From NCBI GenBank assembly GCA_002394395.1, contig DGTR01000015.1, positions 53,044 through 117,043 on the forward strand: a stretch of DNA of 64,000 bases, given 5' to 3'. The position numbers were made by a program, and so were the translations under genes. Position 1 is the first letter of the stretch. Each line of letters opens with the position of its first letter. The stretch is from Bacteroidales bacterium UBA4331. GTDB taxonomy: Bacteria > Bacteroidota > Bacteroidia > Bacteroidales > Paludibacteraceae. Below are positions 48,960-57,822 of this stretch, in pieces. Under the pieces are notes generated by a model that was not told the DNA's origin, did no database searches, and saw only the letters and a program-made list of their open reading frames with translations.

Positions 48960-49784
48960 ATGGCTGTACGTAAATTAAAGCCCACAACACCGGGGCAGAG
49001 ACACAAAGTTATAGGTGCGTTCGAGACAATTACCGCGAGCGCTCCTGAGAAATCGCTTGTGTTTGGTAAGACGAAGACCGGTGGTCGCAACAACGTCGGA
49101 AAGATGACGATGCGCTACATCGGTGGTGGTCACAAACAGAAGTATCGCGTAATTGACTTTAAGCGCAATAAAGATGGTGTTCCCGCAGTAGTAAAGACAA
49201 TTGAGTACGATCCGAACCGTAGTGCTCGTATCGCTCTCCTCTTCTACGCTGATGGTGAGAAGCGCTATATTCTTGCACCGAATGGACTGCAAGTAGGTCA
49301 AACTATAATGTCGGGAGAGAACGCTGCTCCTGAAGTAGGAAATGCACTGCCAATGTCGGTGATTCCTCTGGGAACGCTGATTCACAACATCGAGCTTCGT
49401 CCGGGTCAGGGTGCCTGCATGGTACGTTCTGCCGGTACGTTCGCACAGTTGTCGAGCCGTGAGGACAAGTACGCTATCATCAAGTTGCCTTCAGGCGAGC
49501 TCCGCAAGGTGCTTGCTGCATGCAAGGCTACCGTTGGTGTAGTAGGAAACAGTGATCACGCTTTGGAGAAGAGCGGTAAGGCAGGTCGCAGCCGTTGGCT
49601 GGGTCGTCGTCCGCGCAACCGTGGTGTCGTTATGAACCCTGTAGATCACCCGATGGGTGGTGGTGAAGGCCGTCAGTCCGGTGGTCATCCGAGAAGCCGT
49701 AAGGGTCTGCTCGCTAAGGGATACAAGACACGTCACCCGAAGAACCAGAGCAACCAGTACATTATAGAAAGACGTAAAAAATAA
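48960..49784 (+). CDS. rplB: 50S ribosomal protein uL2
   Basis: 274 residues. Core SH3-like and OB folds, ending VMNPVDHPMGGGEGRQSGGHPRS. The position of E. coli His229 (DHPHGGGEG) is Met, as I recall for other Bacteroidota. It is near the peptidyl-transferase centre. Two bp after rplW. Confidence 0.98.
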   Translation: MAVRKLKPTTPGQRHKVIGAFETITASAPEKSLVFGKTKTGGRNNVGKMTMRYIGGGHKQKYRVIDFKRNKDGVPAVVKTIEYDPNRSARIALLFYADGEKRYILAPNGLQVGQTIMSGENAAPEVGNALPMSVIPLGTLIHNIELRPGQGACMVRSAGTFAQLSSREDKYAIIKLPSGELRKVLAACKATVGVVGNSDHALEKSGKAGRSRWLGRRPRNRGVVMNPVDHPMGGGEGRQSGGHPRSRKGLLAKGYKTRHPKNQSNQYIIERRKK

Positions 49785-49807
49785 CCTATTAAAGTCACAT
49801 TAACATT

Positions 49808-50077
49808 ATGAGTCGTTCATTGAAAAAAGGACCGTTTATCAACGTTAAGTTGGAAGACAAGGTGTTGGCTATGAATGAGTCTGGCAAGAAAGAAGTTGTC
49901 AAGACTTGGAGCCGCGCATCTATGATCTCCCCTGACTTTGTAGGTCACACAATCGCAGTTCACAATGGAAACAAATTCATTCCTGTTTATGTAACGGAGA
50001 ACATGGTAGGTCACAAGCTGGGCGAGTTCGCTCCGACCCGTACCTTCCGTGGTCACTCGGGCAATAACAAGAAGTAA
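49808..50077 (+). CDS. rpsS: 30S ribosomal protein uS19
   Basis: 89 residues: MSRSLKKGPFINVKLEDKV, KTWSRASMISPDFVGHTIAVHNG, LGEFAPTRTFRGHSG. Part of the 30S head near the A site, with uS13. Confidence 0.98.
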   Translation: MSRSLKKGPFINVKLEDKVLAMNESGKKEVVKTWSRASMISPDFVGHTIAVHNGNKFIPVYVTENMVGHKLGEFAPTRTFRGHSGNNKK

Positions 50078-50117
50078 TCCATTGAAATCCAATTAACATT
50101 TAAAATTCCAGATTAAA

Positions 50118-50525
50118 ATGGGTGCAAGAAAACATAACAGCGCTGAGGCAATGAAGGCCGCTCGCAAAGAGCAGTACTTTGCTAAAGCAAATAATATTCC
50201 TACCAGCCCGCGTAAGATGCGTCTCGTAGCAGACATGGTCCGCGGTCTGGAAGTGAACCGTGCACTCGGTGCGCTGCATTTCTCCACACGTGAGGCCAGC
50301 CGCGCGCTCGAGAAGCTCCTGAAATCTGCTATCGCAAACTGGGAAGTAAAGACCGGTAAGAAAGCAGAGGACGAAACTCTCTATGTAACGAAAATCATGG
50401 TTGACGGCGGTATGTCGATCAAGCGTATGCTTCCCGCTCCTCAGGGTCGTGCTTATCGTATCCGCAAGCGTTCCAACCACGTTACAATATTTGTAGATAC
50501 CAAAGATACTAACGCTGAAAAGTAA
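50118..50525 (+). CDS. rplV: 50S ribosomal protein uL22
   Basis: 135 residues. NIPTSPRKMRLVADMVRG and the beta-hairpin reaching the exit tunnel (VDGGMSIKRMLPAPQGRAYRIRKRSNH). Changes in this hairpin give macrolide resistance in other bacteria; nothing odd is seen here. Confidence 0.97.
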   Translation: MGARKHNSAEAMKAARKEQYFAKANNIPTSPRKMRLVADMVRGLEVNRALGALHFSTREASRALEKLLKSAIANWEVKTGKKAEDETLYVTKIMVDGGMSIKRMLPAPQGRAYRIRKRSNHVTIFVDTKDTNAEK

Positions 50526-50534
50526 TTTTTAACT

Positions 50535-51272
50535 ATGGGACAGAAAATTAATCCTATTGCTAACCGTCTGGGCATTGTCCGCGGTTGGGACTCCAACTGG
50601 TTTGGAGGCAAGAATTACGGCGATACGTTGCTTGAGGACAGCAAGATCCGCGAGTACCTCAACGCTCGTCTCGCAGAGGCAAGTATCAGCCGTATCGTTA
50701 TCGAAAGAACTCTGAAACTTGTGACTGTTACTATCTGCACCGCTCGCCCCGGTTATATTATCGGAAAAGGTGGAGAAGAGGTTGACAAATTGAAGAAGGA
50801 ACTCCAGAAGATCACCAAGCAAGACGTCCAGATCAACATCTACGAGGTTAAACGTCCGGAGTTGGACGCTACCATCGTAGCAAACAAGATCGCTCGTCAG
50901 CTGGAAGGCAAGATCGCTTATCGTCGTGCCGTAAAGATGGCTATCCAGAGCACTATGCGTATGGGAGCTGAGGGTATCAAGATTCAGGTATCCGGCCGTT
51001 TGAACGGTGCCGAGATGGCTCGTAAGGAGATGTACAAAGAGGGTCGTACCCCGCTGCACACTCTTCGTGCCGACATCGACTACTGCCACGTAGGTGCTAT
51101 CACCAAAGTGGGTGTAATCGGCGTAAAGGTATGGATCTGCCGTGGAGAGGTTTATGGTAAGAAGGACTTGGCTCCTAACTTCTCGCAGAAGCAAGAAGCA
51201 GGTCGTCCCGGCATGGATCGCCGTGAGGGCCGTGGAGACCGCAAGGGCTTCCGCCGCAACAAAAAACAATAA
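50535..51272 (+). CDS. rpsC: 30S ribosomal protein uS3
   Basis: 245 residues. KH-domain loop ARPGYIIGKGGEEVDKLKKEL, C-terminal domain RTPLHTLRADIDY and KVWICRGEV. At the mRNA entry channel. A Gly/Arg-rich C-terminal extension (RPGMDRREGRGDRKGFRRNKK) is present. Confidence 0.97.
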   Translation: MGQKINPIANRLGIVRGWDSNWFGGKNYGDTLLEDSKIREYLNARLAEASISRIVIERTLKLVTVTICTARPGYIIGKGGEEVDKLKKELQKITKQDVQINIYEVKRPELDATIVANKIARQLEGKIAYRRAVKMAIQSTMRMGAEGIKIQVSGRLNGAEMARKEMYKEGRTPLHTLRADIDYCHVGAITKVGVIGVKVWICRGEVYGKKDLAPNFSQKQEAGRPGMDRREGRGDRKGFRRNKKQ

Positions 51273-51299
51273 TGTTTAACCGATTTGTAGATTAGAACT

Positions 51300-51731
51300 A
51301 TGTTACAACCTAAGAAAACAAAATTCCGCCGTTGCCAAAAAGGCCGCATCAAAGGTTTCGCTCACCGCGGTCAGGAGTTGGCATTCGGTTCGTTCGGTAT
51401 CAAGAGCTTGGGTACCGTATGGTTGACCGGTCGTCAAATCGAGGCAGCTCGTATCGCCGTTACCCGTTATATGCAACGTCAAGGACAGGTATGGATCCGC
51501 GTATTCCCGGACAAACCTATCACGAAGAAGCCGTTGGATGTACGTATGGGTAAAGGTAAAGGTGCTCCGGAAGGATTCGTAGTACCATTGGAGCCCGGTC
51601 GTATCATCTTTGAGGTAGAGGGCGTAAGCTACGATGTAGCAAAAGAGGCACTTCGTCTCGCCGCTCAGAAACTGCCTGTGACCACTAAATTTGTCGTAAG
51701 ACGCGATTACGACGCAACCAACAACGCATAA
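51300..51731 (+). CDS. rplP: 50S ribosomal protein uL16
   Basis: 143 residues. MLQPKKTKFRRCQKGRIKG, VWIRVFPDKPITKKPLDVRMG, PLEPGRIIFEVEGV. Contacts A-site tRNA. Confidence 0.97.
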   Translation: MLQPKKTKFRRCQKGRIKGFAHRGQELAFGSFGIKSLGTVWLTGRQIEAARIAVTRYMQRQGQVWIRVFPDKPITKKPLDVRMGKGKGAPEGFVVPLEPGRIIFEVEGVSYDVAKEALRLAAQKLPVTTKFVVRRDYDATNNA

Positions 51732-51740
51732 TTAAGGATT

Positions 51741-51935
51741 ATGAAAACAGCAGAAATTAAAGAATTAACAACTCAAGAGCTCCAGGAGCGTCTCGCTGCA
51801 GAGAAAGAGGCCCTGGTGCGTATGAAGTTAAATCACAGTATTTCTCCGCTCGATAATCCGTTGCAGATTAAGGCTGCGCGTCGCAATATCGCTCGCCTTG
51901 CAACGGAGTTACGTGCAAGAGAAATTAACAAGTAA
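51741..51935 (+). CDS. rpmC: 50S ribosomal protein uL29
   Basis: 64 residues, two helices (ELTTQELQERLAAEKEALVR, LQIKAARRNIARLATELRA). Near the tunnel exit beside uL23. Confidence 0.96.
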   Translation: MKTAEIKELTTQELQERLAAEKEALVRMKLNHSISPLDNPLQIKAARRNIARLATELRAREINK

Positions 51936-51950
51936 AAAACGACAAAGACA

Positions 51951-52205
51951 ATGGAAAGAAATCTTAGAAAAGAGCGCGTGGGCGTAGTTGTTTCCAACAA
52001 GATGGAGAAGACCATCGTGGTCGCTGTCCGTTGGAAAGAGAAACACCCCATCTATGGCAAGTTTGTCAATAAAACTCGCAAGTTCCATGTTCACGACGAG
52101 AAGAATGAGGCAGGTATCGGCGATACCGTACGCATCATGGAGACCCGTCCGTTGAGCAAGACCGTGCGTTGGCGTTTAACTCAAATTATCGAAAGGGCTA
52201 AGTAA
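51951..52205 (+). CDS. rpsQ: 30S ribosomal protein uS17
   Basis: 84 residues; OB fold: RVGVVVSNKMEKTIVVAVRW, DTVRIMETRPLSKTVRWRL. Early 16S 5'-domain binder. Confidence 0.97.
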   Translation: MERNLRKERVGVVVSNKMEKTIVVAVRWKEKHPIYGKFVNKTRKFHVHDEKNEAGIGDTVRIMETRPLSKTVRWRLTQIIERAK

Positions 52206-52207
52206 TT

Positions 52208-52573
52208 ATGGTACAGCAAGAATCTCGTCTCACAGTATGTGACAACAGCGGTGCAAAGCAGGCACTGGTGATCCGCGTTCTTGGCGGTACCAAGAAACGT
52301 TACGCATCCCTCGGCGATACTATCGTAGTAGCCGTTAAGGGCGTTATCCCTTCGAGTGACATGAAGGACGGTACGGTTAGCCGTGCTATCGTAGTGCGCA
52401 CGAAGAAAGAGGTACGTCGTGCAGACGGAAGTTACATCCGCTTTGATGACAACGCATGCGTGTTGGTCAACAACGCCGGTGAACTCCGCGGCAGCCGTAT
52501 CTTCGGTCCGGTGGCTCGTGAGCTGCGTCAAACAAATATGAAAATTATTTCTCTGGCACCTGAAGTGCTCTAA
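52208..52573 (+). CDS. rplN: 50S ribosomal protein uL14
   Basis: 121 residues: MVQQESRLTVCDNSGAKQAL, RFDDNACVLVNNAGELRGSRIFGPV-like end. At the subunit interface; binding site of RsfS in other bacteria. Confidence 0.98.
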   Translation: MVQQESRLTVCDNSGAKQALVIRVLGGTKKRYASLGDTIVVAVKGVIPSSDMKDGTVSRAIVVRTKKEVRRADGSYIRFDDNACVLVNNAGELRGSRIFGPVARELRQTNMKIISLAPEVL

Positions 52574-52593
52574 TCATCTAAACAATTACAAAA

Positions 52594-52902
52594 ATGGCAA
52601 AACTTCATATCAAAAAGGGTGACACCGTTTATGTAAACGCAGGTGCTTCGAAGGGTCAGACCGGCCGTGTGCTGGAAGTGATCGTTGACAAGCAACGCGC
52701 TATCGTAGAAGGCGTTAATATGGTATCTAAGAGTACCAAGCCCAACGCAAAGAATCCGCAAGGCGGAATCGTTAAACAGGAAGCTCCTATCCATATCTCC
52801 AACCTCAACGTGGTTGAGGACGGCAAGCCGGTACGTGTAGGCCGTGTGAAGAAGGATGGCAAGCTCGTTCGTGTATCTAAAAAAACCGGTAAGGAGATCT
52901 GA
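52594..52902 (+). CDS. rplX: 50S ribosomal protein uL24
   Basis: 102 residues. KOW motif KKGDTVYVNAGASKGQTGRVL; NPQGGIVKQEAPIHISNLNVV. Early assembly initiator of the large subunit. Confidence 0.97.
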   Translation: MAKLHIKKGDTVYVNAGASKGQTGRVLEVIVDKQRAIVEGVNMVSKSTKPNAKNPQGGIVKQEAPIHISNLNVVEDGKPVRVGRVKKDGKLVRVSKKTGKEI

Positions 52903-52904
52903 TT

Positions 52905-53447
52905 ATGAATACAGCAAGTTTGAAACAAGACTATCAGGAGCGCATCGTGCCCATCCTGATGAAGGAGTTCAACTACACTACTGTCATGCAGTGCCCGAAA
53001 CTCCAGAAGATCGTCCTCAACCAGGGTCTGGGCGAGGCTGTAGCAGACAAGAAGATCATCGAGGTCGCTCTGCAGGAGATGACCGCTATCGCTGGTCAGA
53101 AAGCCGTAGCTACCGTTTCGAAGAAAGATATCGCTAACTTCAAGGTACGTAAACAAATGCCGATCGGTGTATGTGTTACCCTCCGTGGTCAGCATATGTA
53201 CGAGTTCCTCGAGCGTCTCGTTCGCGTAGCGCTCCCTCGTATCCGCGACTTCAAAGGTATCAACAACAAGATGGACGGCCGTGGTAACTATACCTTGGGT
53301 ATCACCGAGCAGATCATCTTCCCTGAAATTAACATTGATAACATCACCAAACTGCTGGGTATGAACATCACGTTCGTTACCACCGCTAAAACCGATGAGG
53401 AGGGCTTCGCACTCCTGCGTGAGTTTGGTTTACCGTTTAAAAAGTAA
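52905..53447 (+). CDS. rplE: 50S ribosomal protein uL5
   Basis: 180 residues: PKLQKIVLNQGLGEAVADKK, RIRDFKGINNKMDGRGNYTL, LGMNITFVTTAKTDEEGFAL. Binds 5S rRNA in the central protuberance. Confidence 0.98.
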   Translation: MNTASLKQDYQERIVPILMKEFNYTTVMQCPKLQKIVLNQGLGEAVADKKIIEVALQEMTAIAGQKAVATVSKKDIANFKVRKQMPIGVCVTLRGQHMYEFLERLVRVALPRIRDFKGINNKMDGRGNYTLGITEQIIFPEINIDNITKLLGMNITFVTTAKTDEEGFALLREFGLPFKK

Positions 53448-53455
53448 TTCAGACT

Positions 53456-53725
53456 ATGGCAAAAGAATCAATGAAAGCCCGCGAGGTAAAACGCGCTAAG
53501 CTCGTTGCTAAATACGCAGCTAAACGTGCACAACTCCTCAAGGATGGTGACTATGTAGGGCTCCAGGCCCTCCCGAAAAACGCAAGTCCGGTTCGTTTGC
53601 ACAACCGTTGCAAAGTGACCGGTCGTCCGAAAGGATATATGCGCGCATTCGGTCTCAGCCGTATTCAATTCCGCGAGATGGCTTCCAAAGGCCTCATCCC
53701 GGGAGTAAAGAAAGCGAGCTGGTAA
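53456..53725 (+). CDS. rpsN: 30S ribosomal protein uS14 (zinc-free form)
   Basis: 89 residues, the long form. NASPVRLHNRCKVTGRPKGYMRAFGLSRIQFREMA-type end keeps only one of the four cysteines of the short zinc-binding form. It needs no zinc. Confidence 0.97.
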   Translation: MAKESMKAREVKRAKLVAKYAAKRAQLLKDGDYVGLQALPKNASPVRLHNRCKVTGRPKGYMRAFGLSRIQFREMASKGLIPGVKKASW

Positions 53726-53760
53726 AACAAGAATCGATAGGGATACAGTAGGGCTAATCC

Positions 53761-53805
53761 CGACAGTCGAACGACGGTCGAACGACGGTCAACCGACAGT
53801 CAAAG
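53761..53805. repeat. 11-bp tandem repeat before rpsH
   Basis: CGACAGTCGAA / CGACGGTCGAA / CGACGGTCAAC / CGACAGTCAAA: four exact-length units in the 182-bp spacer between rpsN and rpsH. The inverted GTCG/CGAC halves can pair. Confidence 0.92.
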
Positions 53806-53907
53806 CCAAGATCGGTGTGGTGATAAGCCCGCTGTAAACCCAGACGATAAGTTAACATTATTAAATATTGTCCCGACAGGCGGGATTAATTTAACAACAA
53901 AAAACAA

Positions 53908-54303
53908 ATGACAGATCCTATTGCAGATTACCTCACTCGATTGAGGAATGCTATCAAAGCCGGCCACCGTGTGGTAGAAGTACCGGCTTCGAATCTGAAG
54001 AAGGAGATCACTCGCATCTTGTTCGAGAAGGGTTATATCCTCTCGTACAAGTTTGTGGAGGATGGTCCTCAGGGCACTATCAAGATTGCCCTCAAGTATG
54101 ATCCGGTTAACAAAGTTAACGCGATCAAGTGTTTGAAACGTGTATCCACTCCGGGTTTGCGTAAGTACGTTGGCTATCGTGATATGCCGCGCGTATTGAA
54201 CGGTCTCGGTATCGCTATCCTTTCCACTTCGAAAGGCGTGATGACCAACAAAGAGGCTGTAGGCCAGCAGCTCGGTGGTGAAGTATTGTGCTATGTTTAT
54301 TAA
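53908..54303 (+). CDS. rpsH: 30S ribosomal protein uS8
   Basis: 131 residues: MTDPIADYLTRLRNAIKAGH, GLGIAILSTSKGVMTNKEA. In E. coli uS8 represses the spc operon by binding the rplE message. Confidence 0.98.
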   Translation: MTDPIADYLTRLRNAIKAGHRVVEVPASNLKKEITRILFEKGYILSYKFVEDGPQGTIKIALKYDPVNKVNAIKCLKRVSTPGLRKYVGYRDMPRVLNGLGIAILSTSKGVMTNKEAVGQQLGGEVLCYVY

Positions 54304-54305
54304 TT

Positions 54306-54313
54306 AAGGAGGA
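54306..54313 (+). promoter_or_regulatory. Shine-Dalgarno of rplF
   Basis: AAGGAGGA, 7 nt before the ATG at 54321; unusually strong for this genome. Confidence 0.7.
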
Positions 54314-54320
54314 TTACACT

Positions 54321-54878
54321 ATGTCTAGAATTGGAAAACTTCCTATCGCTATCCCCGCAGGTGTGACGATCACCGTCAGCCCGGAGAACGTAGTGACCGT
54401 CAAAGGTCCGAAAGGTGAGCTCAGCCAGGCTGTTGATCCCCTGATTTCCGTAAACGTAGAGGGCGCAGTATGCCACGTAACCCGTCCTAACGACGAGAAA
54501 GAGGCACGCGCCAAACACGGTCTGTATCGCGCTTTGATCCATAACATGGTAGTAGGTTGCTCCGAGGGCTACAAGAAGACGCTTGAGCTCGTCGGTGTAG
54601 GTTACCGTGTAGAGTTGGCTCAGCCGCAAGTGCTGAACTTCTCGCTGGGTTATACGCACCCCATCTATCTCGGTTTGCCGAAAGAGGTGAAGGTGGAGAC
54701 CAAATCGGAGCGTAACCAGAACCCGCTCGTAATGCTTGAGAGCGCTGACAAGCAGCTTCTTGGCCAGATTTGCGCTAAGATCCGCTCGTTCCGCAAACCC
54801 GAGCCTTACAAAGGTAAAGGTATTAAGTTCCAAGGTGAAATCGTTCGTCGTAAAGCTGGTAAGTCGGCTGGTAAATAA
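54321..54878 (+). CDS. rplF: 50S ribosomal protein uL6
   Basis: 185 residues from the ATG after the Shine-Dalgarno (the longer frame from 54288 overlaps rpsH). MSRIGKLPIAIPAGVTITV, VGVGYRVELAQPQVLNFSLG, KIRSFRKPEPYKGKGIK. Near the sarcin-ricin loop. Confidence 0.97.
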   Translation: MSRIGKLPIAIPAGVTITVSPENVVTVKGPKGELSQAVDPLISVNVEGAVCHVTRPNDEKEARAKHGLYRALIHNMVVGCSEGYKKTLELVGVGYRVELAQPQVLNFSLGYTHPIYLGLPKEVKVETKSERNQNPLVMLESADKQLLGQICAKIRSFRKPEPYKGKGIKFQGEIVRRKAGKSAGK

Positions 54879-54895
54879 TAGAAAGGAATAAGATT

Positions 54896-55240
54896 ATGAT
54901 TAAGAAAATTGCACGTCGCCTTAAGATTAAGGCTTCCATCCGCACCAAGGTGTCGGGAACTGCAGAGCGTCCGCGTCTGACCGTGTTCCGTTCTAACAGC
55001 CAGATTTACGCTCAGGTGATCGATGACCTCGCAGGCAAGACTCTTGCCAGCGCTTCATCCCTCGCTATCAAGGATAAACTCACCAAGACCGAGAAAGCTG
55101 CTGAGGTAGGTAAACTCGTTGCTGCAGCTGCTCAGAAGGCTGGTGTGAACGAAGTGGTATTTGACCGTAACGGTTACCTCTATCACGGTCGCGTTAAAGC
55201 TCTCGCTGACGCAGCTCGCGAGGCTGGTCTCAAATTCTAA
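54896..55240 (+). CDS. rplR: 50S ribosomal protein uL18
   Basis: 114 residues: RTKVSGTAERPRLTVFRSNSQIYAQVIDD, GYLYHGRVKALADAAREAGL. 5S rRNA binder. Confidence 0.97.
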   Translation: MIKKIARRLKIKASIRTKVSGTAERPRLTVFRSNSQIYAQVIDDLAGKTLASASSLAIKDKLTKTEKAAEVGKLVAAAAQKAGVNEVVFDRNGYLYHGRVKALADAAREAGLKF

Positions 55241-55254
55241 TAACTGACGATATT

Positions 55255-55761
55255 ATGCAAAGAGTTAAATCAACACAAGACCTCGAGCTCAAGGAGCGTC
55301 TGGTCGCAGTCAACCGCGTAACGAAAGTTACCAAAGGTGGACGTACCTTCACTTTCGCAGCTATCGTAGTTGTTGGAAATGAAGACGGAATTGTAGGTTA
55401 CGGTTTGGGTAAAGCAGGTGAGGTTGCTGCAGCAATGCAGAAAGCTACCGAGGCTGCAAAGAAGAACCTGATCCAGGTACCTGTTCTGAAGGGCACTATC
55501 CCTCACGAGCAGTATGCTAAGTTCGGTGGTAGCCGCGTTTACATCCAGCCTGCTACGCACGGTACCGGAGTAAAAGCCGGTGGTGCTATGCGTGCCGTAC
55601 TGGAGAGCGCAGGTGTACACGACGTCTTGGCTAAGTCCAAAGGTTCGTCCAACCCCCACAACCTCGTGAAAGCTACTATTCAGGCGCTCGCTGAGTTGCG
55701 TGACGCTCGTACCGTAGCTGCTAACCGTGGCGTAAGCCTCTCTACAGTGTTTAATGGTTAA
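55255..55761 (+). CDS. rpsE: 30S ribosomal protein uS5
   Basis: 168 residues: dsRBD-like ELKERLVAVNRVTKVTKGG, GYGLGKAGEVAAAMQKA, KSKGSSNPHNLVKATIQAL. In decoding fidelity and mRNA entry. Confidence 0.97.
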   Translation: MQRVKSTQDLELKERLVAVNRVTKVTKGGRTFTFAAIVVVGNEDGIVGYGLGKAGEVAAAMQKATEAAKKNLIQVPVLKGTIPHEQYAKFGGSRVYIQPATHGTGVKAGGAMRAVLESAGVHDVLAKSKGSSNPHNLVKATIQALAELRDARTVAANRGVSLSTVFNG

Positions 55762-55778
55762 TAAATTCTTCTACAACT

Positions 55779-55955
55779 ATGGCAAAGATTAAAATTCAAC
55801 AAGTACGCAGTACTATTAAGTGTCCGAAGGTGCAGAAGGAGACCATGCAAGCTCTTGGTCTGCGCAAGATGAACGCAGTCGTTGAGCACGAAGCCACCCC
55901 GGCTATCCTGGGTATGGTAGAGAAGGTAAAGCACCTTGTTAAAGTTATTGACTAA
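55779..55955 (+). CDS. rpmD: 50S ribosomal protein uL30
   Basis: 58 residues read directly from the sequence: MAKIKIQQVRSTIKCPKVQ, then ALGLRKMNAVVEHEATPAIL, ending HLVKVID. It fills the gap between rpsE and rplO, its normal place in the spc operon. Confidence 0.95.
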   Translation: MAKIKIQQVRSTIKCPKVQKETMQALGLRKMNAVVEHEATPAILGMVEKVKHLVKVID

Positions 55956-55976
55956 TCCTAAAAACGAATTATCATC

Positions 55977-56423
55977 ATGGAATTGAATAATCTTACCCCT
56001 GCAGCAGGATCGGTAAAGACCGCAAAGCGTGTCGGCCGTGGTGCAGGTTCGGGCCTGGGTGGAACATCTACCCGTGGTCACAAGGGTGCTAAGTCGCGCT
56101 CCGGTTACAGCAAGAAGATCGGTTTCGAGGGTGGTCAGATGCCTATGCAGCGTCGTCTGCCTAAGTTCGGCTTTAAGAACATCAACCGTGTGGAGTACAA
56201 AGCTATCAACCTCTCTACCCTCCAGCAGCTCGCTGAGGCTAAGAAGTTGGAGAAGATCGGCTTGATCGAGCTCCACGAGGCTGGCTTCATCTCCAAGACC
56301 CAGCTCGTTAAGATCCTGGGTAACGGTGAACTGAAAGCTAAACTGACCGTTCAGGCAAACGCTTTCTCGAAGAAAGCAGAAGAGGCTATCCTCGCTGCCG
56401 GCGGTGCTATCGAGAAGATCTAA
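55977..56423 (+). CDS. rplO: 50S ribosomal protein uL15
   Basis: 148 residues: Gly/Arg-rich start (GRGAGSGLGGTSTRGHKGAK, GGQMPMQRRLPKFGF), then EFTLTSLQQL-like and AGGAIEKI end. A late-assembly 23S binder. Confidence 0.97.
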   Translation: MELNNLTPAAGSVKTAKRVGRGAGSGLGGTSTRGHKGAKSRSGYSKKIGFEGGQMPMQRRLPKFGFKNINRVEYKAINLSTLQQLAEAKKLEKIGLIELHEAGFISKTQLVKILGNGELKAKLTVQANAFSKKAEEAILAAGGAIEKI

Positions 56424-56432
56424 GAACACTAA

Positions 56433-56460
56433 TCGTTAACTCGTTAAACGTTAAACGAAA
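56433..56460. repeat. 7-8 bp tandem repeat before secY
   Basis: CGTTAACT / CGTTAAA / CGTTAAA / CGAAAAC, ending 6 bp before the secY ATG. Confidence 0.8.
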
Positions 56461-56466
56461 ACTATT

Positions 56467-57810
56467 ATGCGTTTTATTGAGACAATTAAAAATATCTGGA
56501 AGATTGAGGACCTCCGCGGCCGTCTGCTGACCACGCTTTTGTTCGTGCTCATCTATCGTTTCGGTTCGTTCGTCGTTCTTCCCGGTATTGATCCCACGGC
56601 CTTATCTGCTCTGCATAGCCAGACAGCAGGTGGTCTGATGGCGCTGCTCGATATGTTCTCCGGTGGAGCCTTCTCGAACGCGTCGATCTTCGCGCTGGGT
56701 ATCATGCCTTATATCTCTGCATCGATCGTGATACAGCTGCTCTCTATTGCAGTACCGTATTTCCAGAAGATGCAGAAAGAGGGTGAGTCCGGCCGTCAGA
56801 AGATGAACCAGATCACGCGCTATCTGACCGTGGCTATCCTGCTCTTCCAGGGACCGAGTTACCTCGTCAACCTCTCCGTGCAGATGGCACAGGCAGGTCA
56901 GCCTCTCGCCGTTGGATTCAACTGGTTTACAATCTCGTCCACCATCCTGCTCTGCGCAGGTTCGATGTTCGTCATGTGGCTTGGTGAGCGTATCACCGAT
57001 CGCGGTGTAGGAAACGGTATTTCCTTCATCATCTTGATCGGTATCATCGCACGCCTCCCGGGGGCTATCGTGCAGGAGTTCTCCTCACGCCTCAACGACA
57101 CCGGTACCGGTGGACTGATGGTCTTTGTATTGGAGGTAGTGATCCTGCTCCTCGTGTTTGCGTTTGCAATCATGCTGGTTCAGGGCACCCGCCGTATCCC
57201 AGTGCAGTACGCTAAACGTATCCAGGGTAACAAGCAGTATGGCGGCGTTCGTCAGTATATCCCTCTCAAGGTGAATGCTGCCAACGTAATGCCGATCATC
57301 TTCGCGCAAGCGATCATGTTTATCCCTATCGCAATCGTGGGCTTCAACGCTTCGGAGGCTTCGGCTTTCACACGTGCGTTCATGGATAACAACGGCTTCT
57401 GGTACAACTTCGTATTTGCACTCCTCATTATCGCCTTCACCTATTTCTACACCGCGATCATCATCAATCCGGTTCAGATGGCAGAGAACCTGAAGCTGAA
57501 CAACGGATTCATTCCGGGTGTGAAACCGGGTAAGAAGACGGCTGAGTATATCGACACGATCATGAGCCGCATCACCCTGCCGGGTTCGATCCTGCTCGCC
57601 CTCATCGCTATCCTTCCGGCGTTCGCTCGCCTGTTCGGTGTGACGATGGGCTTCGCGCAGTTCTTCGGCGGTACGTCCTTGCTGATCATGGTAGGTGTTA
57701 TTTTGGATACTTTGCAGCAGATCGAGAGTCATCTCCTGATGCGTCACTACGACGGATTCTTCGAGTCCGGCATGCGCATCAAAGGTCGCTCCGGTGCTAT
57801 GGCCTACTAA
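56467..57810 (+). CDS. secY: Protein translocase subunit SecY
   Basis: 447 residues, ten membrane helices. LLTTLLFVLIYRFGSFVVLPGIDP (TM1), plug-region GLMALLDMFSGGAF, IMPYISASIVIQLL (TM2b), and the C5 loop MRIKGRSGAMAY end. The inner-membrane channel for exported proteins, including the signal-peptide proteins in this window. Follows rplO as in other spc operons. Confidence 0.98.
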   Translation: MRFIETIKNIWKIEDLRGRLLTTLLFVLIYRFGSFVVLPGIDPTALSALHSQTAGGLMALLDMFSGGAFSNASIFALGIMPYISASIVIQLLSIAVPYFQKMQKEGESGRQKMNQITRYLTVAILLFQGPSYLVNLSVQMAQAGQPLAVGFNWFTISSTILLCAGSMFVMWLGERITDRGVGNGISFIILIGIIARLPGAIVQEFSSRLNDTGTGGLMVFVLEVVILLLVFAFAIMLVQGTRRIPVQYAKRIQGNKQYGGVRQYIPLKVNAANVMPIIFAQAIMFIPIAIVGFNASEASAFTRAFMDNNGFWYNFVFALLIIAFTYFYTAIIINPVQMAENLKLNNGFIPGVKPGKKTAEYIDTIMSRITLPGSILLALIAILPAFARLFGVTMGFAQFFGGTSLLIMVGVILDTLQQIESHLLMRHYDGFFESGMRIKGRSGAMAY

Positions 57811-57822
57811 TTCGTTGGATAG

